A DNA stretch of 64,000 bases from Toxorhynchites rutilus septentrionalis (lineage: Eukaryota > Arthropoda > Insecta > Diptera > Culicidae), in the NCBI RefSeq assembly GCF_029784135.1, contig NC_073746.1, forward strand, positions 256,966,994 through 257,030,993, in the 5' to 3' direction. Position numbers and translations under genes: made by a program. The notes under the pieces were generated by a model. That model made no database searches, was not told the DNA's origin, and saw only the letters and a program-made list of their open reading frames with translations. This document shows positions 54,264 to 63,549 of this stretch, piece after piece; position 1 is the stretch's first letter, and each line of letters opens with the position of its first letter.

Positions 54264-55550
54264 CAGGGTTTTCCATTCCGGGCTTCCGAAAGTATACAGC
54301 CCTGCGCTGACAACCGTTTGACATAGCTGTCAACCAAAGCGTCATATCGTTAGTTGAATGTCTGCCATTTTACAATATGGATCGTTTTAGCATCGCACAA
54401 CGTGTTAATTTTGTTAAATTATACTATAAAAATGATGAAAAACCGGCAAATGTTTTTCGAGCATTACGGACGGATTTTGGTCGTCATGGACGGCCTACAG
54501 AGCACACAATCGCTAATGTAGTGCGTAAATTCGAACAAACTGGATCCGTAGCGGATATTGTGAAACCTGTGCATCATCGTAATGTGCGTTCGGCCAAAAA
54601 TATTGCTGCTGTTGCTGCCAGTGTGGAGGATGACCCGAATGTTTCGATTCCACGGCGTGCTCAGCAATTGGGCTTGTCAAACACATCATTGTGGCGAATT
54701 TTGCATTTGGACTTGCACCTACATCCATATAAAGTCCAACTGGTACAAAAATTAGAGCGTGGTGACCATGAAATGCGTCGGGCATACGTCGTTTGGGTGA
54801 ACGAACAACAGTAGCAAAATGCTGAATTTTCGCATCAAAATTTCTTCAGCGATGAGGCACATTTCGAGCTCGGTGGCTATGTGAACACCCAAAATTTCCG
54901 TATATGGGGCTCAGGAAATCCACACGTGATTGTTGAGAGGCCATTGCATCCGCCAAAAGTCACTGTTTGGTGCGCATTATGGTCTGGTGGAGTCATCGGG
55001 CCGTATTTCTTTGAAAATGAGGACGGCGAGACGGTAACTGTGAACGGTGAGCGCTATGGCCGCATGTTAACCGATTTTTTTACCACAAATTGAATATACG
55101 GATACGGATGACATGTGGTTTCAGCAGGACGGCGACACGTGCCACACAACACGACCGAACATGTCCATATTGCGAACGAAATTTGAGGGACGCATAATTT
55201 CGCGTTTTGGTGATGCCAATTGCGATTTGAACCCGCTAGACTTTTTTTTGTGGGGTTATGCGAAAGACCGTGTCTATGCCAACTCTCCGCAAACTCTTGA
55301 ACATTTGAAAGACAACATTCGTGAAATTATGACCGAGATACCGCCCCATATGTGCAGAAAAGTCATCGTAAATTACCTGTTCCGGATCAAGGTGTGCGAG
55401 GAAGCCCTAGGTGGACATTTGAATGATGTTGTATTTCACACATAATGGCTTAAACCAAACTTTAATTTGAAATAAAAATTTCATCGAAATTCGAATTCTA
55501 AGTGTGTTTTATTTCAATTTACTTTCGGAATTTAAAGTTGGAAAACCCTG
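54264..55550 (+). mobile_element. Nearly complete Tc1/mariner-superfamily element (DD41D-like)
   Basis: 1,287 bp with TA on both sides (54262-54263, 55551-55552). The left end CAGGGTTTTCCATTCCGGGC with TTCCGAAAGTA, and the right end TACTTTCGGAATTTAAAGTT with GGAAAACCCTG, are imperfect inverted repeats. It encloses the transposase frames 54377-55445. A small deleted relative is at 10366-10917. Confidence 0.9.
54377..55445 (+). pseudogene. Transposase of the 54264 element, nearly intact
   Basis: Starts MDRFSIAQRVNFVKLYYKND (helix-turn-helix of the DUF4817 type), then DPNVSIPRRAQQLGLSNTSL and HLHPYKVQLVQKLERGDHEM. A TAG at 54812-54814 interrupts it. Catalytic part: FFSDEAHFELGGYVNTQNFR (first Asp), VTVWCALWSGGVIGPYFFEN and VTVNGERYGRML. 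A second stop or shift lies at 55093, then MWFQQDGDTCHTTRPN (second Asp) and CDLNPLDFFLWGYAKDRVYA (third Asp). Between the second and third Asp I count 36 residues. The usual WPPRS before CDL seems deleted, which would restore 41, the DD41D spacing of rosa-type elements (inference). Two disruptions and one small deletion only. Confidence 0.88.
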
Positions 55551-55799
55551 TACATTCATATTCATTTTTTTTTCACTACAACAATGACAAATCGCGTTCT
55601 TCATGTTTTCTAAAGATCGTACTATTTCCCAGAACTACACCTCGGTAAGTTACATCATCGAATCAAATCTATCAGAAGATTTCCTCAACTGATCTTGAGA
55701 TTACCTGGCCACAGTGCCTACAAAAATAAGATGGTTACTCGAATATTCCAGGTACTTAATTACATGAAATATTTTTTTGCTCCACGAAAGCTTTGGAGT

Positions 55800-55895
55800 C
55801 ATGGGCTCTCGTGGCCAAATGGTCACACTTATCATCCCGGGAGTTCTGGTTCCATTCTCGTTCAGGTCGGGAGATTTCACGCCAAAGATTTTTCA
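55800..55895 (+). mobile_element. tRNA-derived SINE, 5' part only
   Basis: GGGCTCTCGTGGCCAAATGG and ATCATCCCGGGAGTTCTGGT match the tRNA-like head of the SINE at 53314-53580, followed by TCAGGTCGGGAGATTTCACG. The 3' two-thirds are missing. A and B boxes are partly degraded (GTGGCCAAATGG; GTTCTGGTTCC). Confidence 0.7.
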
Positions 55896-55915
55896 AATAA
55901 AGTACTACCAAAATT

Positions 55916-56400
55916 ATACACTGCTTTTCATAACTATTGAACCACACCATTTTTCTGATTTTCCACATATATGTAAGAAGTCGGTTGAATTGAAGCATAT
56001 AATGTAGGATATAATAACTATTTTCTTTTATAAGACTCAATCATACTGCTTGTCAACTGCATCTGCTGTTCGTACGATCACTTCTCATAAGTTCTAGATA
56101 GGGTTTAGAGCTGGTAAAAAGGGCTGACCAGTTCAGAACCTGAAGCCCCTATTCGTTAAACCATGCCAAGACTTTCCGGATTTCATGAATTGATGGCAAA
56201 TAAACCAATAATCACGGTGTTTTGATGCAAAAACAGAAGTAAATGATTCTGAAGTACTTCATTGCACTTCTGACTGTGCATTCGTGTTAACGATGAGCTA
56301 TCTGAACCAGGCCTTTTTGAAAACATTTTCCTCAAACCACCAAGCTGCCGCCTGCAATGTTACGAGTTGAAAAATTACATGACACGTTCCGTAAGTCCTT
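55916..56400 (-). pseudogene. Tc3-like element, 3' half, inverted arm left of the histone block
   Basis: The outer end (55916-55945) is TACACTGCTTTTCATAACTA with TTGAACCA. On the minus strand the damaged coding region includes GGGSLVV, KCFQKGL, LAWFNE and LQVLNWSALF, then LELMRSDRTN. These parallel the Tc1/Tc3 catalytic C-terminal half (GGGSVMVWG..., VLxWPxxSPDLNPIENLWG). The same sequence, in the other orientation, is at 58500-59253. The 5' half is absent on both sides; the histone block takes its place. Confidence 0.65.
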
Positions 56401-56834
56401 CCAGTATGAAGAAATTCTATTCAAGTTCAATTTTTTGACGTAGGACTACGTCTAACCGGAATATATAGGGGGTGAAATGGAAATCTAGGCACTGAACAAG
56501 TAGGAAAAAATGCAAGATTTGGAACGCTTATAACTCGAGCATTTCTCAATAGATCGCAAAGGTTTTTGCATCAATTGATAGGAAATATATCTACGCATCT
56601 ATCATAACGAAATTTTCTTAAGATAAATAACTGAATAATTGTGAAATATCAAGCATTGTCAAAATGCACTATGTGCCCATTTTTGATTGGTCCATTTTGT
56701 GCTCCTCAAATCGTACCGACCAAAACGGGCAACCAGAGCAGCAGCGAAATAGAATGAAGCACGATTGGAAAGGAAAAAGAAAAAATGAACGAAACATTGG
56801 TCGCAGTCTCACACATGCGTAATTCTTGAGCCAG

Positions 56835-56943
56835 CCAGTCAGCTTAAAAATCCCCGCTCCGCTGCCGTAACGATCATTCTCATTCAAACCGTACACCACA
56901 TCGGTTCGCATCACAACACATCAACAAACCAATCCAAGCAGTC
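56835..56943 (+). promoter_or_regulatory. Histone H2A-type promoter and leader (copy 1)
   Basis: CAGCTTAAAAATCCCCGCTC gives a TATA-like TTAAAAA (56844-56850). CGATCATTCTCATTCAAACC follows about 27 bases on with an initiator-like TCATTC. A short leader leads to CAAGCAGTCATGTCT. The same arrangement precedes H2A in copy 2 (59980-60083). No start site was mapped; this is read from spacing and from the coding start next to it. Confidence 0.5.
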
Positions 56944-57060
56944 ATGTCTGGACATGGTAAAGGAGGAAAAGTGAAGGGAAAGGCGAAGTGATCGAGTTAG
57001 CTGGCAAAGCTGCTCGCGACGATAAGAAAACCCGCATTCGGAACAGAACACATTCGATTC
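56944..57060 (+). pseudogene. Histone H2A pseudogene, copy 1 (internally deleted)
   Basis: Starts MSGHGKGGKVKGKAK, the canonical H2A N-terminal tail (Arg 4 to His). It then jumps to EVIELAGKAARDDKKTRI, the segment around helix 2 of the histone fold with its acidic patch Glu, here in another frame, followed by a remnant of AIRN. The core residues between (loop 1, [18 protein letters not shown] region) and the C-terminus are deleted. Normal H2A has about 125 residues and packages DNA in the nucleosome; this copy cannot. Confidence 0.85.
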
Positions 57061-57274
57061 GGTGGACATCAAGACAACAGGCAGTTGCAGCGAGTGGCGA
57101 ATGGCAAACGCAATCGCAAAACGGCAGCAGGTAGCAGAAGAAGAAAGTTTGTTCTTTATACAATCTGCTTTGGTGGCAAATCCAGAACAAGGCGGCATCG
57201 AGGGCGTTCGAAATGTTTTTTTTTCAAAGTCACGAGTACTAAGTTTTCTAAATTGGAACCTTTCCATAAAACAC

Positions 57275-57290
57275 GGCGCTTATCAGGGCC
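57275..57290 (+). terminator. Histone mRNA 3' stem-loop, degenerate (copy 1)
   Basis: GGCGCTTATCAGGGCC against the metazoan consensus GGCYCTTTTCAGRGCC, with the loop TTTC changed to TATC and one stem mismatch, followed by ATTAAACC. The copy-2 equivalent at 60480 keeps the TTTC loop. It lies 215 bp after the last recognisable H2A codon. Confidence 0.7.
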
Positions 57291-57890
57291 ATTAAACCTT
57301 TCAAAAAGAGTTTACGAAATACAGTTCAATGCTTTCTAAAATAATATCCAAAATAATAATAAAACACAAATTGATTTTTTCATAATTTGTTTGCCAGGAT
57401 ATGATGAGTATGTGAATTTGGAAGTTGTTCTGAGCTTATTGATTGTTGGGGACTTTCCTGATTATTCAATTTTCACCAATTCTTAAATTGTTTCCAGATT
57501 GAAAGGACAGTAATTTACAATTAGTTCGACATTTAGCTAATTGGACGGACCTGTAATGCGACATATTTAGTTGGACATTTTTGTAAACATAGAGTTCGGG
57601 GTCCAAATTATTATCCCACATTAAAAGTCGACACTGTACCACTGTCATCGCAAATGTTCAATTACAGGTTAAAATCGCCTCCAATACGACACTGAGTGGT
57701 GCTTCGGCACGTCGCATTAAATGTAATTTACTGTACAACATGTTACAAGCTGGATGGGAGGAAATTTTCCAACTGTGAAAGCTGTGGCGAGTGGCAAACG
57801 CAATCGCTAAACAGAAAGGTTTAGCCGAACAAGATGGGGATATCGAGTGATAACAAAACAATAAACTCTTTAGATTGAAGATAATTTTGT

Positions 57891-57907
57891 GATCCTGAAA
57901 AGGACCC
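57891..57907 (-). terminator. Histone mRNA 3' stem-loop on the minus strand (copy 1)
   Basis: The minus strand reads GGGTCCTTTTCAGGATCACA: a 6-bp stem with one wobble pair and the TTTC loop. It would end a gene transcribed leftwards from the promoter-like sequence at about 58000-58075. The order H2A, then a divergent neighbour, suggests H2B, but its coding part is not recognisable. Confidence 0.7.
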
Positions 57908-57979
57908 TTTTTAGACTGCATGTGAATCCAACGAGCGAACAAATCGTAATGAATGTATTTTTTCGCCATCGCTGCCTTT

Positions 57980-58080
57980 TAACGCTCATTCGTTCGTCTC
58001 GTTGGACTCGACCCTTTGACTGAGTCTGCCGATTTGTCTCTATCCTGTGAGCGTGTACCGCTAAAGTACAAAACGCGCGC
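57980..58080. promoter_or_regulatory. Divergent histone promoter remnant (copy 1)
   Basis: CTCATTCGTTCGTCTCGTTG, GCCGATTTGTCTCTATCCTG and TACAAAACGCGCG (58067-58079) correspond to 61160-61250 in copy 2, where the last word is TATAAAACACGCG ahead of an H2A start. The H2A that should follow has been lost here. On the opposite side a minus-strand gene ending at 57891 would start. Confidence 0.5.
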
Positions 58081-58271
58081 TGATGACCACCTATGCATTC
58101 CCTATCACAGCCATCATTTTGATTGTAGGATATGTGCATACGCCAAAAGATGCCCGGCGTTGAACATTTAATAAGTACAAAGCCTCCAGGAAAAAATCAA
58201 GAATCAACTATGAGATAGTGAGAAAAAATTGAGAAAGTTTGTATAAAAAAAAGCAAAAACACAACACCAAA

Positions 58272-58287
58272 GGTTCTTTTCAGAACC
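58272..58287 (+). terminator. Histone mRNA 3' stem-loop (copy 1, second locus)
   Basis: GGTTCTTTTCAGAACC: a perfect 6-bp stem and TTTC loop, preceded by ACACCAAA and followed by CCCAACA, as in real histone 3' ends. The coding sequence it served is deleted in this copy but present in copy 2 (61308-61550). Confidence 0.85.
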
Positions 58288-58499
58288 CCCAACATGTTCA
58301 TAAAGAGTAAACAGAAAACTAATCCATTATTCAGGTAGATAGGTAGGTATTCACGTAGGAGAAGAAAATAAAACAATATATTTAAAATATATATTTAGCA
58401 AAAACTGTCCCCTTTGTATAGTCCTACGTCACTCCGGTTATGTCCCCGACATTACCCACCCGTCTTTTTTATCAGAGAAGTAATCCTGAAATAGTGAAA

Positions 58500-59253
58500 C
58501 CCGTGGGATCAGCTTCCACATTAGTTTTTGGACCCGCAGAAGATATTTTTATGGTTTTGGGAGAATATTCTCAAAAACGGCCTGGTTTAGATAGCTTACC
58601 ATCAATACGAATGAACAGCCAGATATACAACGAAGTACTTCAGAATCATTTACTACTGTTGCATCAAAAACACCGTTTTAATTGGGTAGTTAGGCATCAA
58701 TTCATAAAATCCGGAAAGTTTTTGCATGGTTTAATGAATAGGGGCTTCAGATTCTGAACTGGTCAGCATGCTTACCAGATCTAAACCTTATCAAAAACTT
58801 AGGAGGAGTGGTCGTACGAATAGTAGATGCAGCTTACAGAAGTATGAGTGATTTAACGAGCAGAAACGAGCAGTATCATCTGCGTAGAACGAGATACACA
58901 TTATAACATGGCGCAACTTGGTCGAAACCACCCCGAATGGTTTATTTGAACTGATTGAGAACTAAAAATGACCTACGAATTAGAAACGCACTGTAAATCA
59001 TTTGAAATTAACGTTAGTTTTGTGAAGGAGTGAGAGTTTTTCCATCTGGTTCTATAGTTATGAAACACTGGAGTTTTAGTTTTTTGAATGTTTCGTGCCT
59101 GGACACAACAACAGAGTTCAAATGGCCCGTCTTATAAATGAAAATAGTTAATATATCCTACATTATATGCTTCAATTCAACCTACTTCTTACATATCTCT
59201 GGAAACTCAGAGAAATGGAATGGTTCTATAGTTGTGAAACGCAGTGTACAAAC
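58500..59253 (+). pseudogene. Tc3-like element, 3' half, inverted arm right of the histone block
   Basis: Coding remnants: IFMVLGEYSQKRPG (for SVMVWGxxSxxGxG), YNEVLQNHLLLLHQKHRFNW, an LNWSACLPDLNLIKNLGGVV-like stretch in a shifted frame (WPxxSPDLNPIENLWGVV with the third acidic residue lost), and ITWRNLVETTPNGLFELIEN. The outer end GGTTCTATAGTTGTGAAACG with CAGTGTA (59222-59248) pairs with the left arm's outer end; a second copy of the end word at 59049 indicates a direct repeat within the terminal repeat. It mirrors 55916-56400. Confidence 0.7.
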
Positions 59254-59260
59254 AGTAGTC

Positions 59261-59315
59261 TATGTTAGGACGGCAAAGATCCTTGAGAACGTTAGTGCCA
59301 TTGAAGAAGAAGAAG
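59261..59315 (+). mobile_element. SINE 3' end fragment
   Basis: TTAGGACGGCAAAGATCCTT, then GAGAACGTTAGTGCCATTGA and AGAAGAAGAAG match the 3' end of the SINE at 30083-30294. Directly after it, to about 59460, comes another SINE-like tail (GGCGCAGTTCCTCTGTAGTG, then AATTAAAGAAGAA). Confidence 0.65.
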
Positions 59316-60083
59316 CCTTCAAGCGTCCGTGACCTGGGGTTAGCGTCACAAAAACACCATGCCGGGGGTTAATTGGTGTGTTGGTGAGTTAATTGATCCT
59401 GCACTGGCCAGGAGATGGCGCAGTTCCTCTGTAGTGCAATTAAAGAAGAAAAAAAAAATTGGAAGTCAGAGAGAGAACGTGTTTTTTTCAACTGAACTTC
59501 CTTATTGTTTATCCCATTTATTTATTTATTAGGCTCATTAGAATTTTAGTTGCAAAGCCGGTTTTGACGTAGGACTACGTCTAACCGGAAGATATAGGGG
59601 GTGAAATGGAAATCTAGGCACTGAACAAGTAGGAAAAAATGCAAGATTTGGAACGCTTATAACTCGAGCATTTCTCAATAGATCGCAAAGGTTTTTGCAT
59701 CAATTGATAGGAAATATATCTACGCATCTATCATAACGAATAACATTTCATTTTTCTTGAGATAAATAATTGAATAATTGTGAAATATCAAGCATTGTCA
59801 AAATGCACTATGTGCCCATTTTTGATTGGTCCATTTTGTGCTCCTCAAATCGTACCGACCAAAACGGGCAACCAGAGCAGCAGCGAAATAGAATGAAGCA
59901 CGATTGGAAAGGAAAAAGAAAAAAATGAACGAAACATTGGTCGCAGTCTCACATATGCGTAATTTTCGAGCCAGCCAGTCAGCTTAAAAATCCCCGCTCC
60001 GCTGCCGTAACGATCATTCTCATTCAAACCGTACAACACATCGGTTCGCATCACAACACATCAACAAACCAACCCAAGCAGCC

Positions 60084-60275
60084 ATGTCTGGACATGGTAA
60101 AGGAGGAAAAGTGAAGGGAAAGGCAAAATCCCGCTCGAACCGTGTTGATCTGGAGTTCCCCGCAAGGGTAGCTAGGCCGAGCGCGTTAGTACCAGTGCAC
60201 CAGTCCACCTAGCCGCCGTTATAGAGCTTCGGCTGCCGAAGTGATCGAGTTGGCTGGCAAAACTGCTCGCGCTTT
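60084..60275 (+). pseudogene. Histone H2A pseudogene, copy 2 first locus
   Basis: Starts MSGHGKGGKVKGKAKSRSNR, then VDLEFP (AGLQFP in H2A). A deletion of about eight codons removes VGRIHRLL. The sequence resumes in another frame as RKG-AER-SAPVHLAAVIE (for [22 protein letters not shown]), then VIELAGKTAR. A stop follows HQST in the first frame. The C-terminal third is missing. Confidence 0.88.
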
Positions 60276-60479
60276 GGTTCGGTGGACATCAAGACAACAA
60301 CAGGCAGACGCAAACGCAATCGCAAAACGGCAGCAGGTAGCAGAAGAATAAAGTTTGTTCTTTATACAAACTGCTTCAATGGCAAATTCAGAACAAGGCG
60401 GCATCGAGGGCGTTCGAAATGGTTTTTTTCAAAACCACGAGTACTAAGTTTTCTAAATTGGAACCATTCCATAAAACAA

Positions 60480-60495
60480 GGCGCTTTTCAGGGCC
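60480..60495 (+). terminator. Histone mRNA 3' stem-loop (copy 2, first locus)
   Basis: GGCGCTTTTCAGGGCC: canonical except one mismatched stem base (G for C at position 4). ATAAAACAA precedes it and ATTAAACC follows. Confidence 0.8.
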
Positions 60496-61060
60496 ATTAA
60501 ACCTTCCAAAAAAGAGTTTAGGAAATACAGTTCAATGCTTTCTAAAACAATATCCAAAATAATAATAAAACACAAATTGATTTTTTCATAATTTGTTTGC
60601 CAGGATATGATGAGTATGTGAATTTGGCAGTTGTTCTGAGCTTATTGATTTTCACCAATTCTTAAATTGCTTCTAGATTGAAAGTACAGTAATTTACACT
60701 TATCTCGACATTTAGCTAATTGAACGAACCTGTAATGCGACATATTTAGTTGGACATTTTTGTAAACATAGACATCCAAATTATGACCCCACATTGAAAG
60801 TCGACACTGTACCACTGTCATCGCAAATGTTCAATTACAGGTTAAAATTACCTCCAATCCGATACTGAGTGGTGGTAATGCGACGTGCCATTGAATGTAA
60901 TTTATTGTAAAATATGTCACAAGCTGGATGGGAAGAATTTTTCCAAATGTGAAAGCTGTGGCGAGTGGCAAATGCAATCGCTAAACAGAAAGGTTTAGCC
61001 GAACAAGATGGGGATATCGAGTGATAACAAAACAATAAACTCTCTTGAAGATAATTTTGT

Positions 61061-61077
61061 GATCCTGAAAAGGACCC
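61061..61077 (-). terminator. Histone mRNA 3' stem-loop on the minus strand (copy 2)
   Basis: Identical to the motif at 57891-57907: minus strand GGGTCCTTTTCAGGATC. It marks the 3' end of a leftward histone gene, probably H2B by arrangement, whose coding sequence is gone: only about 60-150 bp separate it from the divergent promoter. Confidence 0.72.
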
Positions 61078-61149
61078 TTTTTAGCCTGCATGTGAATCCA
61101 ACGAGCGAACAAATCGTAATGAATGTATTTTTTTTGCCATCGCTCCCTT

Positions 61150-61255
61150 TTAACGCTCATTCGTTCGTCTCGTTGGACTCGCCCCTCTGGCTGAGTCTGC
61201 CGATTTGTCTCTATCCTGTGAGTGTGTACCGCTAGAGTATAAAACACGCGGACCC
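61150..61255. promoter_or_regulatory. Divergent histone promoter (copy 2)
   Basis: TATAAAA at 61238-61244 points towards the H2A at 61308. CTCATTCGTTCGTCTCGTTG and GCCGATTTGTCTCTATCCTG lie between it and the leftward unit. About 65 bp from TATA to the coding start suits insect replication-dependent histone genes. Confidence 0.55.
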
Positions 61256-61307
61256 CAAAAAGATATCTTATTTTCTTTCAAACCGTAAACCCGTGTGGTT
61301 GTACGGC

Positions 61308-61550
61308 ATCGGCATCGTGGACGTAACAAAGGAGGACAAGTTAAGGGAAAGGCAAAGTCTCACTCGAACCGTGCAGGTCTCCAGTTCCCTGTTGATCGCA
61401 TTCACTGATTGCTCCGCAAGGGTAACTAGGCCGAACGGATTGGTGCCGGAGCACCAGTATACCTAACAGCGATTATAGAGTTTCGGCCGTCGGAATGCTC
61501 GAGTTGGCTTGCAAAGCTGCTCAGGACAATCAGAAAACCCGCATCAAGAA
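61308..61550 (+). pseudogene. Histone H2A pseudogene, copy 2 second locus
   Basis: The start codon is lost. From 61318 the frame reads [20 protein letters not shown], then [10 protein letters not shown], a stop, LLRKGN, a stop, [18 protein letters not shown], and then in a shifted frame the codons of ELAxKAAQDNQKTRIK. It covers about 85 of the usual 125 residues and is the most complete H2A here. Stops at two tyrosine or arginine codons and one indel inactivate it. Its tail differs from the 60084 copy (GRGNKGGQ against GHGKGGK), so they are two ancestral genes, not a duplicate made after capture. Confidence 0.88.
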
Positions 61551-61775
61551 CAGAGCAGCTTCGGTTCAAGGCAACAATTAGTTTCAGTGAGTGGCAAAGT
61601 GTTTCTCCGGCACGTCGCATTAAATTGTAATTTACTGAACAACATGTCACAAGCTGGATGGGAAGAATTTTTCCAACTGTGAAAGCTGTGGCGAGTGGCA
61701 AACGCAATAGCTAAACAGGAAGGTTTAACCGAACAAGATGGGAATATCGAGTGATAACAAAAACACAACACCAAA

Positions 61776-61791
61776 GGTTCTTTTCAGAACC
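61776..61791 (+). terminator. Histone mRNA 3' stem-loop (copy 2, second locus)
   Basis: GGTTCTTTTCAGAACC, a perfect 6-bp stem with TTTC loop, preceded by ACACCAAA and followed by ATCAACA. Same as 58272-58287. Confidence 0.85.
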
Positions 61792-61975
61792 ATCAACATA
61801 TTCATAAAGAGTAAACAGTGAACTAATCCATTTTTCAGGTAGATAGGTAGGTATTCACGTAGGAGAAGAAAATAAAACAATATATGTAAAATATAAATTT
61901 AACAAAAGCTGTCCCCTTTGTATAGTCCTACGTCACTCCGGTTATGTCCCTGACATTACCCACTCGTCTTTTTAA

Positions 61976-63549
61976 TCGTGTACATGTACATATGTTCATG
62001 TTTCTATAAATTGTAAATTACACAGGAGTAGTAGCCATTTAGGCATTAGGTTTTCGGTTCCATTACATTATGGTAAATTGATACACAGTTGTAGCCATTT
62101 AGGCGTATGGGTATTCTTTCTGTTCTTCTATTGTTCAGCAGACCGGACAGTGGAGATAGTTGACAATGATCAAGTTTGGTTACTTATAGAACAGCAGCAC
62201 GATGTTTCTTGCAGAGCAGAGCAGTTGAATGGATGAATCGATCTTTGTTCCACCGTGGATCGATCTCCATCGCAGACCCCTAGAACTGCACCTTGTTAGG
62301 CTATAATATTACCAGAGATGGTAATAAACCGCTGTTAGCGATCAATGAATAGGTATATTCCTCTTATAGGTTATTTGACGTCACCATCAGCAGGTGACGC
62401 TCTTTTACTCTTCAATCTTCTACATAGAGAATATTTTGAACGGTGAGCTACCAAGATCTCAAGAGAACAGTATGAAAAAGAAATCGCTGATACCTGTTCT
62501 CTCCAGAGCAATGCTTGAATGAGTGATTGCTACAAACGATTAATCTCAGAGTGTAATACCTACGATGAGAACTTGTTCGGACTGTGTACAACTGAAGAAA
62601 CAACTGTGATTATAGAATATCAGCCAGCGCTGCCAATGTTCCAGTTTAAACTGGATTCTCCCTGTTTTTTTTCCTTCGATCCAGTCAAACAGTTAAATTC
62701 TAAAACGTTTCAGTTTTTTTGTAATATTATCCTGTTTTTCAACGTGCGCTTCAGCTTTACCCATTTTATATAAAATAAATTCACAATGTATAAGTATTAT
62801 CCCTCCCTCAGCCTTCCTCTCCCTGTGGAAACGATGTAAAGAACGTTTTTTTGAATATAACCACAACAAAACGAAGAATATAAACAGACTGGAGAACTTT
62901 ATGATAAAAGTAGCCAATATGGTTACAGAAAGCAACGTTAATTTCATGGGGAGTAATCGGGAGGGATAAAAATAAACGAGTATATAAAGTGGAAATACAA
63001 CCACACAATGTATGAACAGATTGGAAAAAAAGCCAGGAAGAACGAAGAAGAACAAGAAAACAAGAAAAACATGTAAAATTCGTGTTTGTTACAATAAATA
63101 TTTTATCAAAGAATTGGTGTTAATTACTAATACGGCATACAGGGATCAATCCATCAGATGTTAAAGGTCATTCTAAAGTTCAGGAGATCATAGAGTTAAT
63201 GTGATCCATTGACTTCAATTGATATGGATATAAAACCAAAGGATCCTTGCTTACGTTTACATCAATCGGGATATTAATTTCTCATTGTCACTCAAAGTAT
63301 TTTTGAATCTAAATAGCATTAATACTACGCATGATCTAAATTTATCTATTTGACGCATAGTTCATAATAAAAAGATATAATAAATACATTGCATAAAAGG
63401 CATATGCACTATAGTGTTTATTTTGCAAGTATATCATGCATATTTTTTCCAAAAATATTTCTCGAGCAAGAAAAAATAGTCAAAAATACATAATTTTGAT
63501 CTTGAAATTTTGATTCTAAATTTGGTTTGGATAGGTCTGATATAAGAGG
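61976..63549. other. No recognised gene
   Basis: Repeated word GTAGCCATTTAGGC near 62030 and 62091. Open frames at 62519-62773 (plus) and 62693-63055 (minus) match nothing known. AT-rich throughout. Confidence 0.4.

Larger units (their letters stand above)
56437..58470 (+). mobile_element. Histone-bearing palindrome-ended block, copy 1
   Basis: Left end GACGTAGGACTACGTCTAAC (56437). The inverted partial palindrome TAGTCCTACGTC lies at 58419-58430, and sequence shared with copy 2 continues to about 58470 (CTCCGGTTATGTCCC, GACATTACCCAC). Contents in order: 500 bp of non-coding leader, an H2A-type promoter, a broken H2A, a stem-loop (57275), a minus-strand stem-loop (57891), promoter-like sequence (about 57980-58075) and a second plus-strand stem-loop (58272). 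Copy 2 at 59566 is nearly identical over long stretches, yet the outer flanks differ. The palindrome is shared with elements at 41865 and 48978 that contain no histone sequence. Confidence 0.75.
59566..61975 (+). mobile_element. Histone-bearing palindrome-ended block, copy 2
   Basis: Left end GACGTAGGACTACGTCTAAC (59566); inverted partial palindrome TAGTCCTACGTC at 61923-61934 and shared sequence to about 61975. Order: leader, H2A promoter, H2A (60084), stem-loop (60480), minus-strand stem-loop (61061), divergent promoter with TATAAAA, second H2A (61308), stem-loop (61776). It is more complete than copy 1 by about 370 bp, mainly the second H2A. The first 320 bases differ from copy 1 by only a few changes and a short indel near 59742. 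Confidence 0.75.

Noticed and set aside
54464..54785. Minus-strand frames inside the DD41D-like transposase
   Set aside because: Shadows of the plus-strand transposase, which has clear family motifs.
56944..61550. Functional histone genes
   Set aside because: All three H2A copies have deletions, stops or lost start codons; none encodes a full histone fold.
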